Below are positions 18,370 through 26,104 of a DNA stretch of 48,871 bases, piece after piece. This stretch comes from Blastocatellia bacterium (lineage in GTDB: Bacteria; Acidobacteriota; Blastocatellia; Chloracidobacteriales; Chloracidobacteriaceae). The DNA lies in assembly GCA_019695185.1 (NCBI GenBank), contig JAIBAN010000063.1:1-48871 (forward strand), read 5' to 3'. Within the stretch, counting starts at the first letter, position 1. Each line of letters begins with the position of its first letter. Made by a program: the position numbers and the translations under genes. The notes below the pieces were generated by a model. That model searched no databases. It was not told where the DNA came from and saw nothing but the letters and a program-made list of their open reading frames with translations.

Positions 18370-18902
18370 GGGCTTTACGCTCAATTTCCTCACATAGGGA
18401 GAGATACGAACATGAAGAAGCAAAAAGGGTTTTCACTTATCGAATTGTTGATCGTGGTGGCCATCATCGGGATTATTGCAGCCATCGCCATTCCCAACCT
18501 GCTGGCCGCCCGTCGTTCTGCCAATGGAGCCTCAGCTCAACAAACACTCCGCAACGTCAATACAGCTGAAGTTTCCTATTCATTGGGGATCGGCAAAGGT
18601 AACTACACTGACAGCATGGCTACCCTTGGCGGCAGTGCTTCCAGTTCTGTCGGTTTTCTTGACAATACAGTAACCAATGCTACGGCCGTGGCCAAGAGTG
18701 GTTATTTCCTTCGGAACCTCGGCACAGTCGCAGCCACTGCTTCCTCAGCCTCTTCCTACTCAATACAAAACAACCCGGCCAATTCCTCAGGAATTACCCG
18801 GACTGGGAATGATGCGTTCTTCATTGATGACAGTGGTGTGTTGCGCCATACGGCTGCTCCAGATACAACGGCAGACTCAAACAGCGAACCCATTCAGTAA
18901 CT
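18370..18902 (+). repeat. Direct repeat, copy 1 (pilin gene with its ribosome-binding region)
   Basis: This 533-bp segment recurs 728 bp downstream with only two differences by eye: one in the leader (TTTACGC versus TTTAGGC) and one silent Leu codon change (CTG at 18501-18503 versus TTG). The match starts about 42 bp before the ATG and ends 2 bp after the stop codon. Confidence 0.93.
18412..18900 (+). CDS. pilA: Type IV major pilin-like protein, copy 1
   Basis: A 162-residue prepilin. The leader MKKQKG is short and positive and is followed by FSLIELLIVVAIIGIIAAIA, the type IVa N-terminal helix, with Glu5 of the mature protein. Prepilin peptidase would cut between Gly6 and Phe7. The globular part is rich in Ser, Ala, Thr and Asn and has no cysteine, so no disulfide loop. 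It should assemble into pili for adhesion, twitching or DNA uptake. GGGAGAGA precedes the ATG. It alone has a clear sigma-54 promoter and is followed by its own terminator-like hairpin. No other pil genes are nearby. A minor pilin or pseudopilin role is possible. Confidence 0.93.
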   Translation: MKKQKGFSLIELLIVVAIIGIIAAIAIPNLLAARRSANGASAQQTLRNVNTAEVSYSLGIGKGNYTDSMATLGGSASSSVGFLDNTVTNATAVAKSGYFLRNLGTVAATASSASSYSIQNNPANSSGITRTGNDAFFIDDSGVLRHTAAPDTTADSNSEPIQ

Positions 18903-18911
18903 AACCTTGTT

Positions 18912-18967
18912 GGATTGGAGAAAAATGACTAAGTTCTTCTGATTTTTGGGTCATTTTTTTCCAATCC
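18912..18967 (+). terminator. Terminator-like hairpin after pilin copy 1
   Basis: GGATTGGAGAAAAATGAC (18912-18929) pairs with GTCATTTTTTTCCAATCC (18950-18967), with one G-T pair, around a 20-nt loop. The T-run is inside the right arm. It lies 11 bp after the stop codon and should limit read-through to the second copy. Confidence 0.65.
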
Positions 18968-19030
18968 ATCCCTAAACCAAACAAACTTTACTAAAGAATA
19001 TATTTTTATTTTTTCATTTTACCAGATCAT

Positions 19031-19080
19031 CAAAAATACTTTTAACTTCAATTTTGTCCTTCGGTTGCAAAGTATTTTTG
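19031..19080 (+). promoter_or_regulatory. 12-bp inverted repeat upstream of pilin copy 2, around a degenerate -12 element
   Basis: CAAAAATACTTT (19031-19042) and AAAGTATTTTTG (19069-19080) are perfect inverted copies, 26 nt apart. Between them TTGTCC-N5-TTGC (19054-19068) keeps the -12 TTGC but has lost the -24 GG pair. It may be an operator, a leader hairpin or a dead promoter. Confidence 0.4.
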
Positions 19081-19097
19081 ATTGGCTATAACCAATT

Positions 19098-19630
19098 GGG
19101 CTTTAGGCTCAATTTCCTCACATAGGGAGAGATACGAACATGAAGAAGCAAAAAGGGTTTTCACTTATCGAATTGTTGATCGTGGTGGCCATCATCGGGA
19201 TTATTGCAGCCATCGCCATTCCCAACCTGTTGGCCGCCCGTCGTTCTGCCAATGGAGCCTCAGCTCAACAAACACTCCGCAACGTCAATACAGCTGAAGT
19301 TTCCTATTCATTGGGGATCGGCAAAGGTAACTACACTGACAGCATGGCTACCCTTGGCGGCAGTGCTTCCAGTTCTGTCGGTTTTCTTGACAATACAGTA
19401 ACCAATGCTACGGCCGTGGCCAAGAGTGGTTATTTCCTTCGGAACCTCGGCACAGTCGCAGCCACTGCTTCCTCAGCCTCTTCCTACTCAATACAAAACA
19501 ACCCGGCCAATTCCTCAGGAATTACCCGGACTGGGAATGATGCGTTCTTCATTGATGACAGTGGTGTGTTGCGCCATACGGCTGCTCCAGATACAACGGC
19601 AGACTCAAACAGCGAACCCATTCAGTAACT
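19098..19630 (+). repeat. Direct repeat, copy 2 (pilin gene with its ribosome-binding region)
   Basis: Second copy of the 533-bp unit at 18370-18902, offset by 728 bp. Sequences outside the unit, both the upstream control region and the terminators, are unrelated between copies, so only the gene and its ribosome-binding region were duplicated or homogenised. Confidence 0.93.
19140..19628 (+). CDS. pilA: Type IV major pilin-like protein, copy 2 (identical protein)
   Basis: Encodes exactly the same 162 residues as the gene 728 bp upstream, with one silent base change (T at 19230). Same leader and helix, same GGGAGAGA ribosome-binding site. The upstream region differs: no good -24/-12 promoter, and a 12-bp inverted repeat instead. 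A long perfect hairpin follows it. The pair could raise pilin dose or be expressed under different conditions. Near identity suggests recent duplication or gene conversion. Confidence 0.92.
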   Translation: MKKQKGFSLIELLIVVAIIGIIAAIAIPNLLAARRSANGASAQQTLRNVNTAEVSYSLGIGKGNYTDSMATLGGSASSSVGFLDNTVTNATAVAKSGYFLRNLGTVAATASSASSYSIQNNPANSSGITRTGNDAFFIDDSGVLRHTAAPDTTADSNSEPIQ

Positions 19631-19636
19631 TCCTGT

Positions 19637-19698
19637 AACAGGTTGTAAAAGAAAAAAGGGGAATCTCCGGATTCCCCTTTTTTCTTTTACAACCTGTT
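19637..19698 (+). terminator. Long perfect hairpin terminator after pilin copy 2
   Basis: Two 28-nt arms (19637-19664 and 19671-19698) are perfect inverted copies around the loop CTCCGG. The core is GGGGAAT/ATTCCCC followed by a T6 run, as in an intrinsic terminator, and the A-rich left arm pairs with it. It begins 8 bp after the stop codon. Confidence 0.85.
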
Positions 19699-19814
19699 CT
19701 TTTTCCATCATTCAATAGCCGACGTCCTTTCATTCCAAAGCTGCTTTTCATATACTGCCAACCATTCTGATTCATATCCAAACTTCATACACACTGTTCC
19801 GATGAGGTGTCCTT

Positions 19815-21029
19815 ATGTCTACTCCTTTCTTGCAAAGTGATTCCTCGGAAAACCGAGAAACAAACCTCAGACTTTCCCATCGTTTTGATGAAGTCGGCTT
19901 TTCAGAAATCGTAAAAATCCGCAATCGAGTGATGGAGCTGAAGGCTGAAGGAAAAGAGATTTTTCAGTTTGAAGGCGGGGAACCTTGCCTAAACACCCCT
20001 GACCATGTCAAACAAGCAGCGATCAAAGCACTTGATGAAAATAAAACCCGCTATGCCCCCTCTAGCGGAATCCCTCCTCTGATCCAATCCATTGTCAAGA
20101 AATTGCAGAAACAAAATCATATCATGGCCGAATCCAATCACGTTCTGGTTGAGAATGGCGGTATGCAAGGTCTGTATGGAGCTTTTAACTCCGTGCTCGA
20201 CCCAGGAGACGAGGTTTTATTGTTTTCTCCTCATTGGACCCCAACCCGTGATTTGATCCATATGTCTGGCGGCAAAGCGGTCTGCGTCAATACCATTGAG
20301 GCACGTCATCGTGGGATTAAAAGCTGTTTGGAAAATCATCGGACAACTGCAACCCGAGTGATTCTTTTAAATACCCCGCAAAACCCAACCGGGATTGTTT
20401 TTACTCGGGATGAAATTCAGGAAGTAGCAGACTTTGCCCAGCAACATGATCTGATTGTCATTGCTGATGAGGCTTACGAGGACCTTGTATACACAGGTGA
20501 ACACATCTCTATTGCTTCACTTCCGGGAATGTTTGAACGAACCATCTCGGTCTATACACTTTCAAAATCCTATGCCATGACCGGTTGGCGGATTGGGTAT
20601 GCAGTCGCCCCTGAACCCTTTATTACTGGCCTCCAAAAATCCACCCTTTACTCATCGAATGGAGTTAGCACACCAACACAATGGGCGGCTTTGGCAGCAT
20701 TGAAAGAACCTTCTGATTTCAAAGAAATTGCCCTTGAAGGATATCGGCTGCGTCGTTCCCTGTTGGTTGATGGGTTGAATTTGCTTGGATTGAAATGTGA
20801 CCCGCCACCTGCCGGTGCTTTTTATGCGTTTCCTGAAATTTCTAAACTAGGGACCAGTAGCTCGCAAGTCGCCCGCCAACTTCTGGATGAAGCTCATATT
20901 GCGACTGTTCCTGGGATTGTTTTTGGGGCTGAAGGTGAAGGGCATCTCCGTTTCAGTTTTTCAGTAGCCCCTGAGCTGATTGAGCGTGGCTTGGAGGCAC
21001 TGAGCACTTATATGCGGAATTTGACCTAA
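19815..21029 (+). CDS. PLP-dependent aminotransferase, class I/II
   Basis: A 404-residue fold-type I aminotransferase. The PLP lysine is Lys251 in LSKSYAMTGWRIGY; Asp218 in ADEAY binds the pyridine nitrogen; NTPQNPTG (186-193) and a C-terminal Arg in LRFSFSVAP bind substrate carboxylate. It is closest in style to aspartate/aromatic aminotransferases (AAT I). The amino donor cannot be decided from sequence by eye. The methyltransferase gene begins 19 bp after its stop, so they probably form a unit. Confidence 0.9.
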   Translation: MSTPFLQSDSSENRETNLRLSHRFDEVGFSEIVKIRNRVMELKAEGKEIFQFEGGEPCLNTPDHVKQAAIKALDENKTRYAPSSGIPPLIQSIVKKLQKQNHIMAESNHVLVENGGMQGLYGAFNSVLDPGDEVLLFSPHWTPTRDLIHMSGGKAVCVNTIEARHRGIKSCLENHRTTATRVILLNTPQNPTGIVFTRDEIQEVADFAQQHDLIVIADEAYEDLVYTGEHISIASLPGMFERTISVYTLSKSYAMTGWRIGYAVAPEPFITGLQKSTLYSSNGVSTPTQWAALAALKEPSDFKEIALEGYRLRRSLLVDGLNLLGLKCDPPPAGAFYAFPEISKLGTSSSQVARQLLDEAHIATVPGIVFGAEGEGHLRFSFSVAPELIERGLEALSTYMRNLT

Positions 21030-21048
21030 CTTTTGGTGAGGGTGAAGC

Positions 21049-22065
21049 ATGGCAGATCACAAAATTGAGTCTATGAAAGTTCCCGCATCACCCTTGCCCC
21101 TTCCTCCTCCTCATCCTGATTGGAAGTTTCAATACATAAGTGAGGGTTGCCCAATTTACTTTGACCCACGGCATGACCTCTATCATTCCATCATTCCGGT
21201 TTCCGACCCGACCCTTTTGTATCAGGAACAGTTTTATGAAGCTGGCTCAGGGGCTCGTTTTTTTTCCCCTGTGGAGGCGGTCACCCGTTTTTTTCGGCGG
21301 CGGCGGGCAAGGTATATTGCCCGCTTTGCCCGCACGGGAGGCGGAGTCCTCGATATTGGATGTGGAAACGGCTACATTCTCTACTATTTGCGTGAAGACC
21401 ATCACATCTCACCCGTCATTGGAACTCAGGTTTCCGCCACTGCCCAGGCATTTGCTCAAAAAACTTTGGGGGTGACGGTCAAGCTGGGTGAACTGCCTGA
21501 ACTTATCCCGGAACTCCCTCAATTTTGTGTTATCACAGCTTGGCACGTCTTTGAACATGTGGCCGACTATGAAACCTATTTCAAATTGAGTTGGGACTTA
21601 TTGTTTCCAGGTGGATATTTGATTTTGGAAGTTCCGAACGCCAAAAGCTGGACAGTTCCATTCTCCAAAGAAGGCTGGATGGGATGGGACCCCCCTCAAC
21701 ACGTCGTTCATTTTACCCCTGAAGGAATGAAAAAAATTCTGCTCCGGTATGGGTTTGAAATTGTGAGTCAGAATACTTTTTCCCTAGAATACAGTGTTTT
21801 TACATCGCTGCAGTCGATTTGCAACCGTTTTTCACACCGACGAAATGCATTTTACGACGGACTTCGCCGGGTTGGAGGGAATCATCCTCCATTATGGCTG
21901 GTATTGGGGCAGGGGGTTTTATTTTCAGTTCTGTTTCTCCCTGTTTTCCTGATTAACCTCTTGTTCAACCAAACCGGCTTGGGTGAAGTTTTACATGTGG
22001 TCGCACGTAAACCGACTGACTTGCCCCCAAGTGACCTGAGGGCCCAACAGTCAGCCAATCCATAA
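21049..22065 (+). CDS. Class I SAM-dependent methyltransferase with C-terminal hydrophobic segment
   Basis: A 338-residue protein. Residues 97-200 hold a Methyltransf_23-like domain: VLDIGCGNGYI (100-110) binds SAM, ITAWHVFEHV is motif IV, and FPGGYLILEVPNAKSW is the post-motif strand. The N-terminal SEGCPIYFDPRHDLYHS segment resembles those of methyltransferases acting on surface-sugar or quinone substrates. Residues about 285-310 are hydrophobic, perhaps a membrane anchor. A weak GGTGAGGGTG lies before the ATG. Its stop is 10 bp from the stop of the convergent GT-C/TPR gene. The substrate is unknown. Confidence 0.85.
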   Translation: MADHKIESMKVPASPLPLPPPHPDWKFQYISEGCPIYFDPRHDLYHSIIPVSDPTLLYQEQFYEAGSGARFFSPVEAVTRFFRRRRARYIARFARTGGGVLDIGCGNGYILYYLREDHHISPVIGTQVSATAQAFAQKTLGVTVKLGELPELIPELPQFCVITAWHVFEHVADYETYFKLSWDLLFPGGYLILEVPNAKSWTVPFSKEGWMGWDPPQHVVHFTPEGMKKILLRYGFEIVSQNTFSLEYSVFTSLQSICNRFSHRRNAFYDGLRRVGGNHPPLWLVLGQGVLFSVLFLPVFLINLLFNQTGLGEVLHVVARKPTDLPPSDLRAQQSANP

Positions 22066-22075
22066 GGATGATTCT

Positions 22076-24109
22076 TTACGTTCCAACGCCGGATTGACGG
22101 GCTTCGGCTTGTATGACTTGAGCAAAAAATAATTTCCCCTGCCGGGCTAAAACACTGGCAAATAGTTCAAGCTCCCCTTTACCAAGTTGGTGCCCACCAG
22201 CCCGCCGCCGAGCTTCCTGCAACCATACTTCAGCCATTTCCCAATTTTCCAATCGTGCATTCAGAAGCCCCAATCTGATACAGGGGAGGGCTAGGTTTTC
22301 GTTCAGTTTAGCACTGACTTCATACGCCTGTCGTGCCTCGGTTGAGTGATTTAACTGCATCTGAAGGTCCCCCATGAGAAGCCAACTGGAGGCTGCAAAC
22401 GGATCCGACTGCAAAGACTGGAAAATGAACACAACCCCCTGGTCGGGCAGTTTTTGCCGCAATTTGGTCCGAGCCAAATCAACTGCAACATCTTGTGTAT
22501 GCAAAGTAGCATATGACTCTTCCAGCCAATGTTCAGCTTGAAAAAGATCTCCTTTCCGAAGCCAAAACTGGCCGTAAAGCCCTTTTAAATCAGCGGAATG
22601 GGGATATCGCTCCAAACCGGCCCGAAACACGGCTCCTTCATCCTGCCCAGTCGCTTGGGCAAGTTTGGCTCCGGCGGCATAGAGCGGTGCCATGTGGCGC
22701 GGTTGGGAGAGTCCCAGTTGGAAGGTTTTTTGTGCTTCGTCAAACATCCGGAGTTTTGTCTGTTCCACAACAAGAGAAGCCAAACCAATCGGATTATTCG
22801 GGTTATAAGCAACCACAGTTCGCCAGACACTGTAATCGGTAGCCCAAACCGGTACATATTTCCAGGTACCAACCACCATCATCCCCATCACGAAAAGGGC
22901 AGGTCCAATCCACCGCTGAAGCCGCCACTCCGTTAGAACCCAACCAAGAGGGAGCATCAAACCAATAATCGAAACATACAAATACCGGTCAGCCGGAACC
23001 AGACTGCCAGGAACCAGATTCAGCATGGGGGCCAGAAAAGACAGAAACCAAGCACAGCCAAAAGCTGTCATCCGGCGACCTTTCCATTTCTTTAAACTGC
23101 CAAATGAAAAAATAAGCAGGACCAACACTCCTGTTGTCACCAGCAGCGGATCAGGAGGTATTTCCGGATAACGTGGACATAAATGGACTGGCCAAAAGGT
23201 ATGTACTGTATAAAACCCAATGGCATCCAACGGGATGGCGATATGTTCCCACCACGCCACCACCACACCGGCCCCTTTTTTTCCAACAATCAATTGCGAA
23301 TCAATGGCATACCACGCAAACAGGACACTCAGCAGGACAAAAGGAAGATAGGTTCCTATTTGTTTGAGAGAGAACCCAGGTCGAATGTACCAGTCAACGG
23401 CAAGGAAAATCATTACAAGTGGCACCCATTGTGCCTTGGATGCCAATGCACACCAGTACAAAAAAACACAACTCAGATACCAAATCAGGTTGAATTGCCG
23501 GACTGAGACAGTTTCTGTTGAAGGGGTAATCAGAGAAAGGTCCTGGAATTCCAGCACGGGAGCGGTTTCCGGTTGCTTCCAGACTTTGAGATACGACCAC
23601 AAACAAATGAATCCAAAAGCAGCACTCAAAACATCTTTTCTTTGGGCAAGCCAAACGACACTTTCCACCCGACTCGGATGAAGGGCAAAAACCAAGGCTG
23701 TCAACCAAGCAAGGGAAAGCCTTTTGGTCAAATCACGAATAAATAAAAAAACAAACGTCGCGGCAATCCAATGAAGCAGAAAATTGGTACTGCGAAACCC
23801 AGCCGGATCAGGTCCCCACAGGGCGTAGTCCAGCATATTGGAAAGCCGGTGGAGCGGATTGTAATTGATAAAATAATAAGTCCGAAAAATGTGCCACACA
23901 TTTTCCCAGGCAACCGTATGGGTAGCATGGTCTTCCAGAATATACCGGGCAGAGTCAAACTCAAGCAGGGCATATTGGCATGACCGGCCAAAAACGGCCA
24001 GAATCAGTCCTCCGAGAACACCACAGGCAAGTAAACCCGAGCGTACCGGAGTGAAAGCCGAGATTTGCAAGGTGCCAAATTGAGAAAACCCAGATGGACG
24101 TAATTTCAT
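22076..24109 (-). CDS. GT-C-like multi-span membrane protein with C-terminal TPR-like repeats (paralogue)
   Basis: A 677-residue protein of the same design as the one at 11.1-13.1 kb: about ten transmembrane helices (about 28-435) with NYNPLHRLSNMLDYALWG and HPSRVESVVWLAQRKD, then helical repeats (about 445-665). The acidic motif after helix 1 reads LEFDSARYI where the paralogue has VNFDDPIYI, so the second Asp is lost, and the repeats are less regular. It may be a changed or inactive glycosyltransferase. Its ATG overlaps the kptA stop by ATGA, so translation is probably coupled. Confidence 0.82.
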   Translation of the reverse strand: MKLRPSGFSQFGTLQISAFTPVRSGLLACGVLGGLILAVFGRSCQYALLEFDSARYILEDHATHTVAWENVWHIFRTYYFINYNPLHRLSNMLDYALWGPDPAGFRSTNFLLHWIAATFVFLFIRDLTKRLSLAWLTALVFALHPSRVESVVWLAQRKDVLSAAFGFICLWSYLKVWKQPETAPVLEFQDLSLITPSTETVSVRQFNLIWYLSCVFLYWCALASKAQWVPLVMIFLAVDWYIRPGFSLKQIGTYLPFVLLSVLFAWYAIDSQLIVGKKGAGVVVAWWEHIAIPLDAIGFYTVHTFWPVHLCPRYPEIPPDPLLVTTGVLVLLIFSFGSLKKWKGRRMTAFGCAWFLSFLAPMLNLVPGSLVPADRYLYVSIIGLMLPLGWVLTEWRLQRWIGPALFVMGMMVVGTWKYVPVWATDYSVWRTVVAYNPNNPIGLASLVVEQTKLRMFDEAQKTFQLGLSQPRHMAPLYAAGAKLAQATGQDEGAVFRAGLERYPHSADLKGLYGQFWLRKGDLFQAEHWLEESYATLHTQDVAVDLARTKLRQKLPDQGVVFIFQSLQSDPFAASSWLLMGDLQMQLNHSTEARQAYEVSAKLNENLALPCIRLGLLNARLENWEMAEVWLQEARRRAGGHQLGKGELELFASVLARQGKLFFAQVIQAEARQSGVGT

Positions 24110-24660
24110 TCGGAAAGCCGTTTGAGATAAACAGGGGGGACCTCATCCACCAGCCAAACTCCATTGGCCGAACAATAAAAAGTGAAACCATCGCGCTGCA
24201 TGGCGACGGCATCGACCACCAGCACCACCGGTTTTCCATGCCGGGCACCAACAGCGCGGGCGGTTTCGACCGTTGCAGACAAATGAACGTGGTGCCGGCT
24301 CATTTTAAAAATACCCTGCTGAAGAATCTTTTCAACTGAATTGTGACCGGTTCCATGATAAAGACAGTCCAATGGTTGCACCGGTTCAAGCTGGAGGTCC
24401 ACTTCGACCGAATGTCCCTGGTTGGCACGAATTCTGGTTCCGGCATCATCAAAAGAAAACCGTTTTTTGTTGTTGGTTGCGACCACTTCCTGAAGTTCAA
24501 CCAAGGTGATGGGAAATTTACGGGCAGCGCAGGCAGCCAGTAATTGCCCCACCTCAACCCAGCCGCCCGCCGCCAGTTCCAACTCCAGTGCCTCCGGTTC
24601 ATGGCGCAGGTACTTGCTTAAAAATTTACTGATTTTGACCAGGCGCTTCTCATCCGTCAT
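24106..24660 (-). CDS. kptA: RNA 2'-phosphotransferase, Tpt1/KptA family
   Basis: A 184-residue protein of the usual bacterial KptA length. Tpt1 uses NAD+ to remove an internal RNA 2'-phosphate, forming ADP-ribose cyclic phosphate. Seen: SKYLRHEP with Arg19-His20, RANQGHS (78-84), LYHGT (100-104), and HVHLS with nearby RHGKPVVL. In fungi it finishes tRNA splicing; bacteria lack that pathway, so the natural substrate is unsettled. The ATG at 24660 has GGAAAGG upstream; the longer frame to 24717 enters a hairpin. It follows mqnE by 95 bp and overlaps the next gene by 4 bp. Confidence 0.93.
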   Translation of the reverse strand: MTDEKRLVKISKFLSKYLRHEPEALELELAAGGWVEVGQLLAACAARKFPITLVELQEVVATNNKKRFSFDDAGTRIRANQGHSVEVDLQLEPVQPLDCLYHGTGHNSVEKILQQGIFKMSRHHVHLSATVETARAVGARHGKPVVLVVDAVAMQRDGFTFYCSANGVWLVDEVPPVYLKRLSE

Positions 24661-24690
24661 AAAACCTTTCCCTGAGTTGAAGCCCGGAAA

Positions 24691-24742
24691 AACGAACCGC
24701 GAAAGCAATGAAACCAAAAGGTTCCTACTTTCGCGGTACGTT
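24691..24742. other. Structured intergenic hairpin between mqnE and kptA
   Basis: Three nested stems: AACG/CGTT outside, CCGCGAAAG (24697-24705) with CTTTCGCGG (24728-24736) in the middle, and AACC/GGTT around AAAA inside, separated by nearly symmetric internal loops. No T-run follows on the minus strand, so it may be an attenuator, processing site or protein-binding RNA rather than a terminator. Confidence 0.5.
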
Positions 24743-24755
24743 GCTTGGGGACTTA

Positions 24756-25874
24756 TTAGGCGCAGACCACTTCTGTTTCACGCTGGACGGGATGAATCGG
24801 CTGATAGAGCGTGTCTCGCTCAACGGGCTCCAAGCCAGCATCCAGCACTAACTGTACAATGTCGTCACGGGTTGATTTACATTGTGCCGCACCATCAAGT
24901 GAGTAGGTGGCAACCAAAGGACCTCCACCTGAAACGGTTCCATCCAAATCATTGGCACCAAAATGCAATGCCAATTGGGCGGTTTGACGACCAAGCATGA
25001 CCCAGTAGGCTTTGATATGGTCAAAATTATCCAGCATCAACCGCGACACCGCGATGGTTTTCAGACTGTCAATCGCGGTTGGTCCCGGCAAATGAGCCAG
25101 CTCGGTATCCTTCGGATAAAACGCCAGCGGGATAAAACATTGAAAACCTTTGGTTTCGTCCTGCAAATTGCGGAGCCGAATCATATGGTCCACCCGGTCA
25201 GCCAACGACTCAATGTGACCATAGAGCATAGTCGCATTTGAACGCAGCCCCTTGAGATGAACCCGCTTGGAAAAATCAAGCCAGCGATTGGTTCCGCATT
25301 TATGTTTACAGATTTGCTTACGGACTGTCTCAGCAAAAATTTCGGCTCCGCCACCTGGACAGGAATCAAGCCCGGCTGCCACCAACCGGTCAATCACTTC
25401 GTCCTCCGAAAGTCGGGTAATGCGTTTGAAGTGGTCCAACTCCACCATGGTGAAAGCTTTCAGATGGATTTTAGGAAAAGCCGTCTTCAAACCACGGAGC
25501 AGGTCCAGGTAATACTCAAATGGCAGAGTGGGGTGCAACCCACCCACAATATGAATCTCGGTAATGCCGGCTTCGTACGACGGGCGGATTTCGGCAACCG
25601 CCTGGTCCACCGTGTAAGTGTATCCCTCCGGGTCGCCAGCTTTCCGATAAAACGAGCAAAAGGTACAATCCCAATAGCAGACGTTGGTGGGGTTCAAATG
25701 CCGATTGACATTGTAAAAGGTCGTTCGCCCATGACGACGACGGCGCACCGAATCGGCAAGGTGACCAAGCCATGCAACCTGGTCGGTTTCAAACAAAGCA
25801 ACCCCTTCCTCAAAGGAAAGGCGTTCCCCGGCTTGGACTTTTTCAGCGATATTGAGCAATGTGGAAGAAAGCAT
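24756..25874 (-). CDS. mqnE: Aminodeoxyfutalosine synthase MqnE (radical SAM)
   Basis: A 372-residue radical SAM enzyme. The cluster motif C-x3-C-x2-C is Cys66, Cys70 and Cys73 in NPTNVCYWDCTFC. GGLHPTLPFEYYLDLLRGLK, LKAFTMVE, PGGGAEIF and SNATMLYGHIE are characteristic of MqnE rather than MqnC. It joins the chorismate-derived enol ether to adenosine in the futalosine route to menaquinone. Other mqn genes are not in the window. It is transcribed ahead of kptA, across the structured gap. Confidence 0.92.
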   Translation of the reverse strand: MLSSTLLNIAEKVQAGERLSFEEGVALFETDQVAWLGHLADSVRRRRHGRTTFYNVNRHLNPTNVCYWDCTFCSFYRKAGDPEGYTYTVDQAVAEIRPSYEAGITEIHIVGGLHPTLPFEYYLDLLRGLKTAFPKIHLKAFTMVELDHFKRITRLSEDEVIDRLVAAGLDSCPGGGAEIFAETVRKQICKHKCGTNRWLDFSKRVHLKGLRSNATMLYGHIESLADRVDHMIRLRNLQDETKGFQCFIPLAFYPKDTELAHLPGPTAIDSLKTIAVSRLMLDNFDHIKAYWVMLGRQTAQLALHFGANDLDGTVSGGGPLVATYSLDGAAQCKSTRDDIVQLVLDAGLEPVERDTLYQPIHPVQRETEVVCA

Positions 25875-26104
25875 AAATCAATTTGGGCTTGGGTTTTGGC
25901 GACACTCACAGTTATGTCGGGATGCCAGTGCTGCCAAAGAGCGGAATGAATGGCCGCCATCTTAGCTGGAACCGTTCTTTTGGGCAATGAAATGCCGCAA
26001 GTTCGGCAGTCAAGTGCTGTCTTGACGTACCAGGGCCGCTGTCGTAGTCTCACCTTCTTACAACCACCACTCATTTTTTCCGACACTCCACATCCGTCCT
26101 GATA

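Larger units (their letters stand above)
17993..18411. other. AT-rich intergenic region carrying the pilin control sequences
   Basis: This 419-bp gap between divergent cysQ and the first pilin gene is clearly AT-richer than the flanking genes. It contains a TGACA/TGTCA inverted repeat and a sigma-54-type promoter (both listed), then a leader of about 120 nt ending in GGGAGAGA before the pilin ATG. No coding frame here is supported. Confidence 0.7.
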
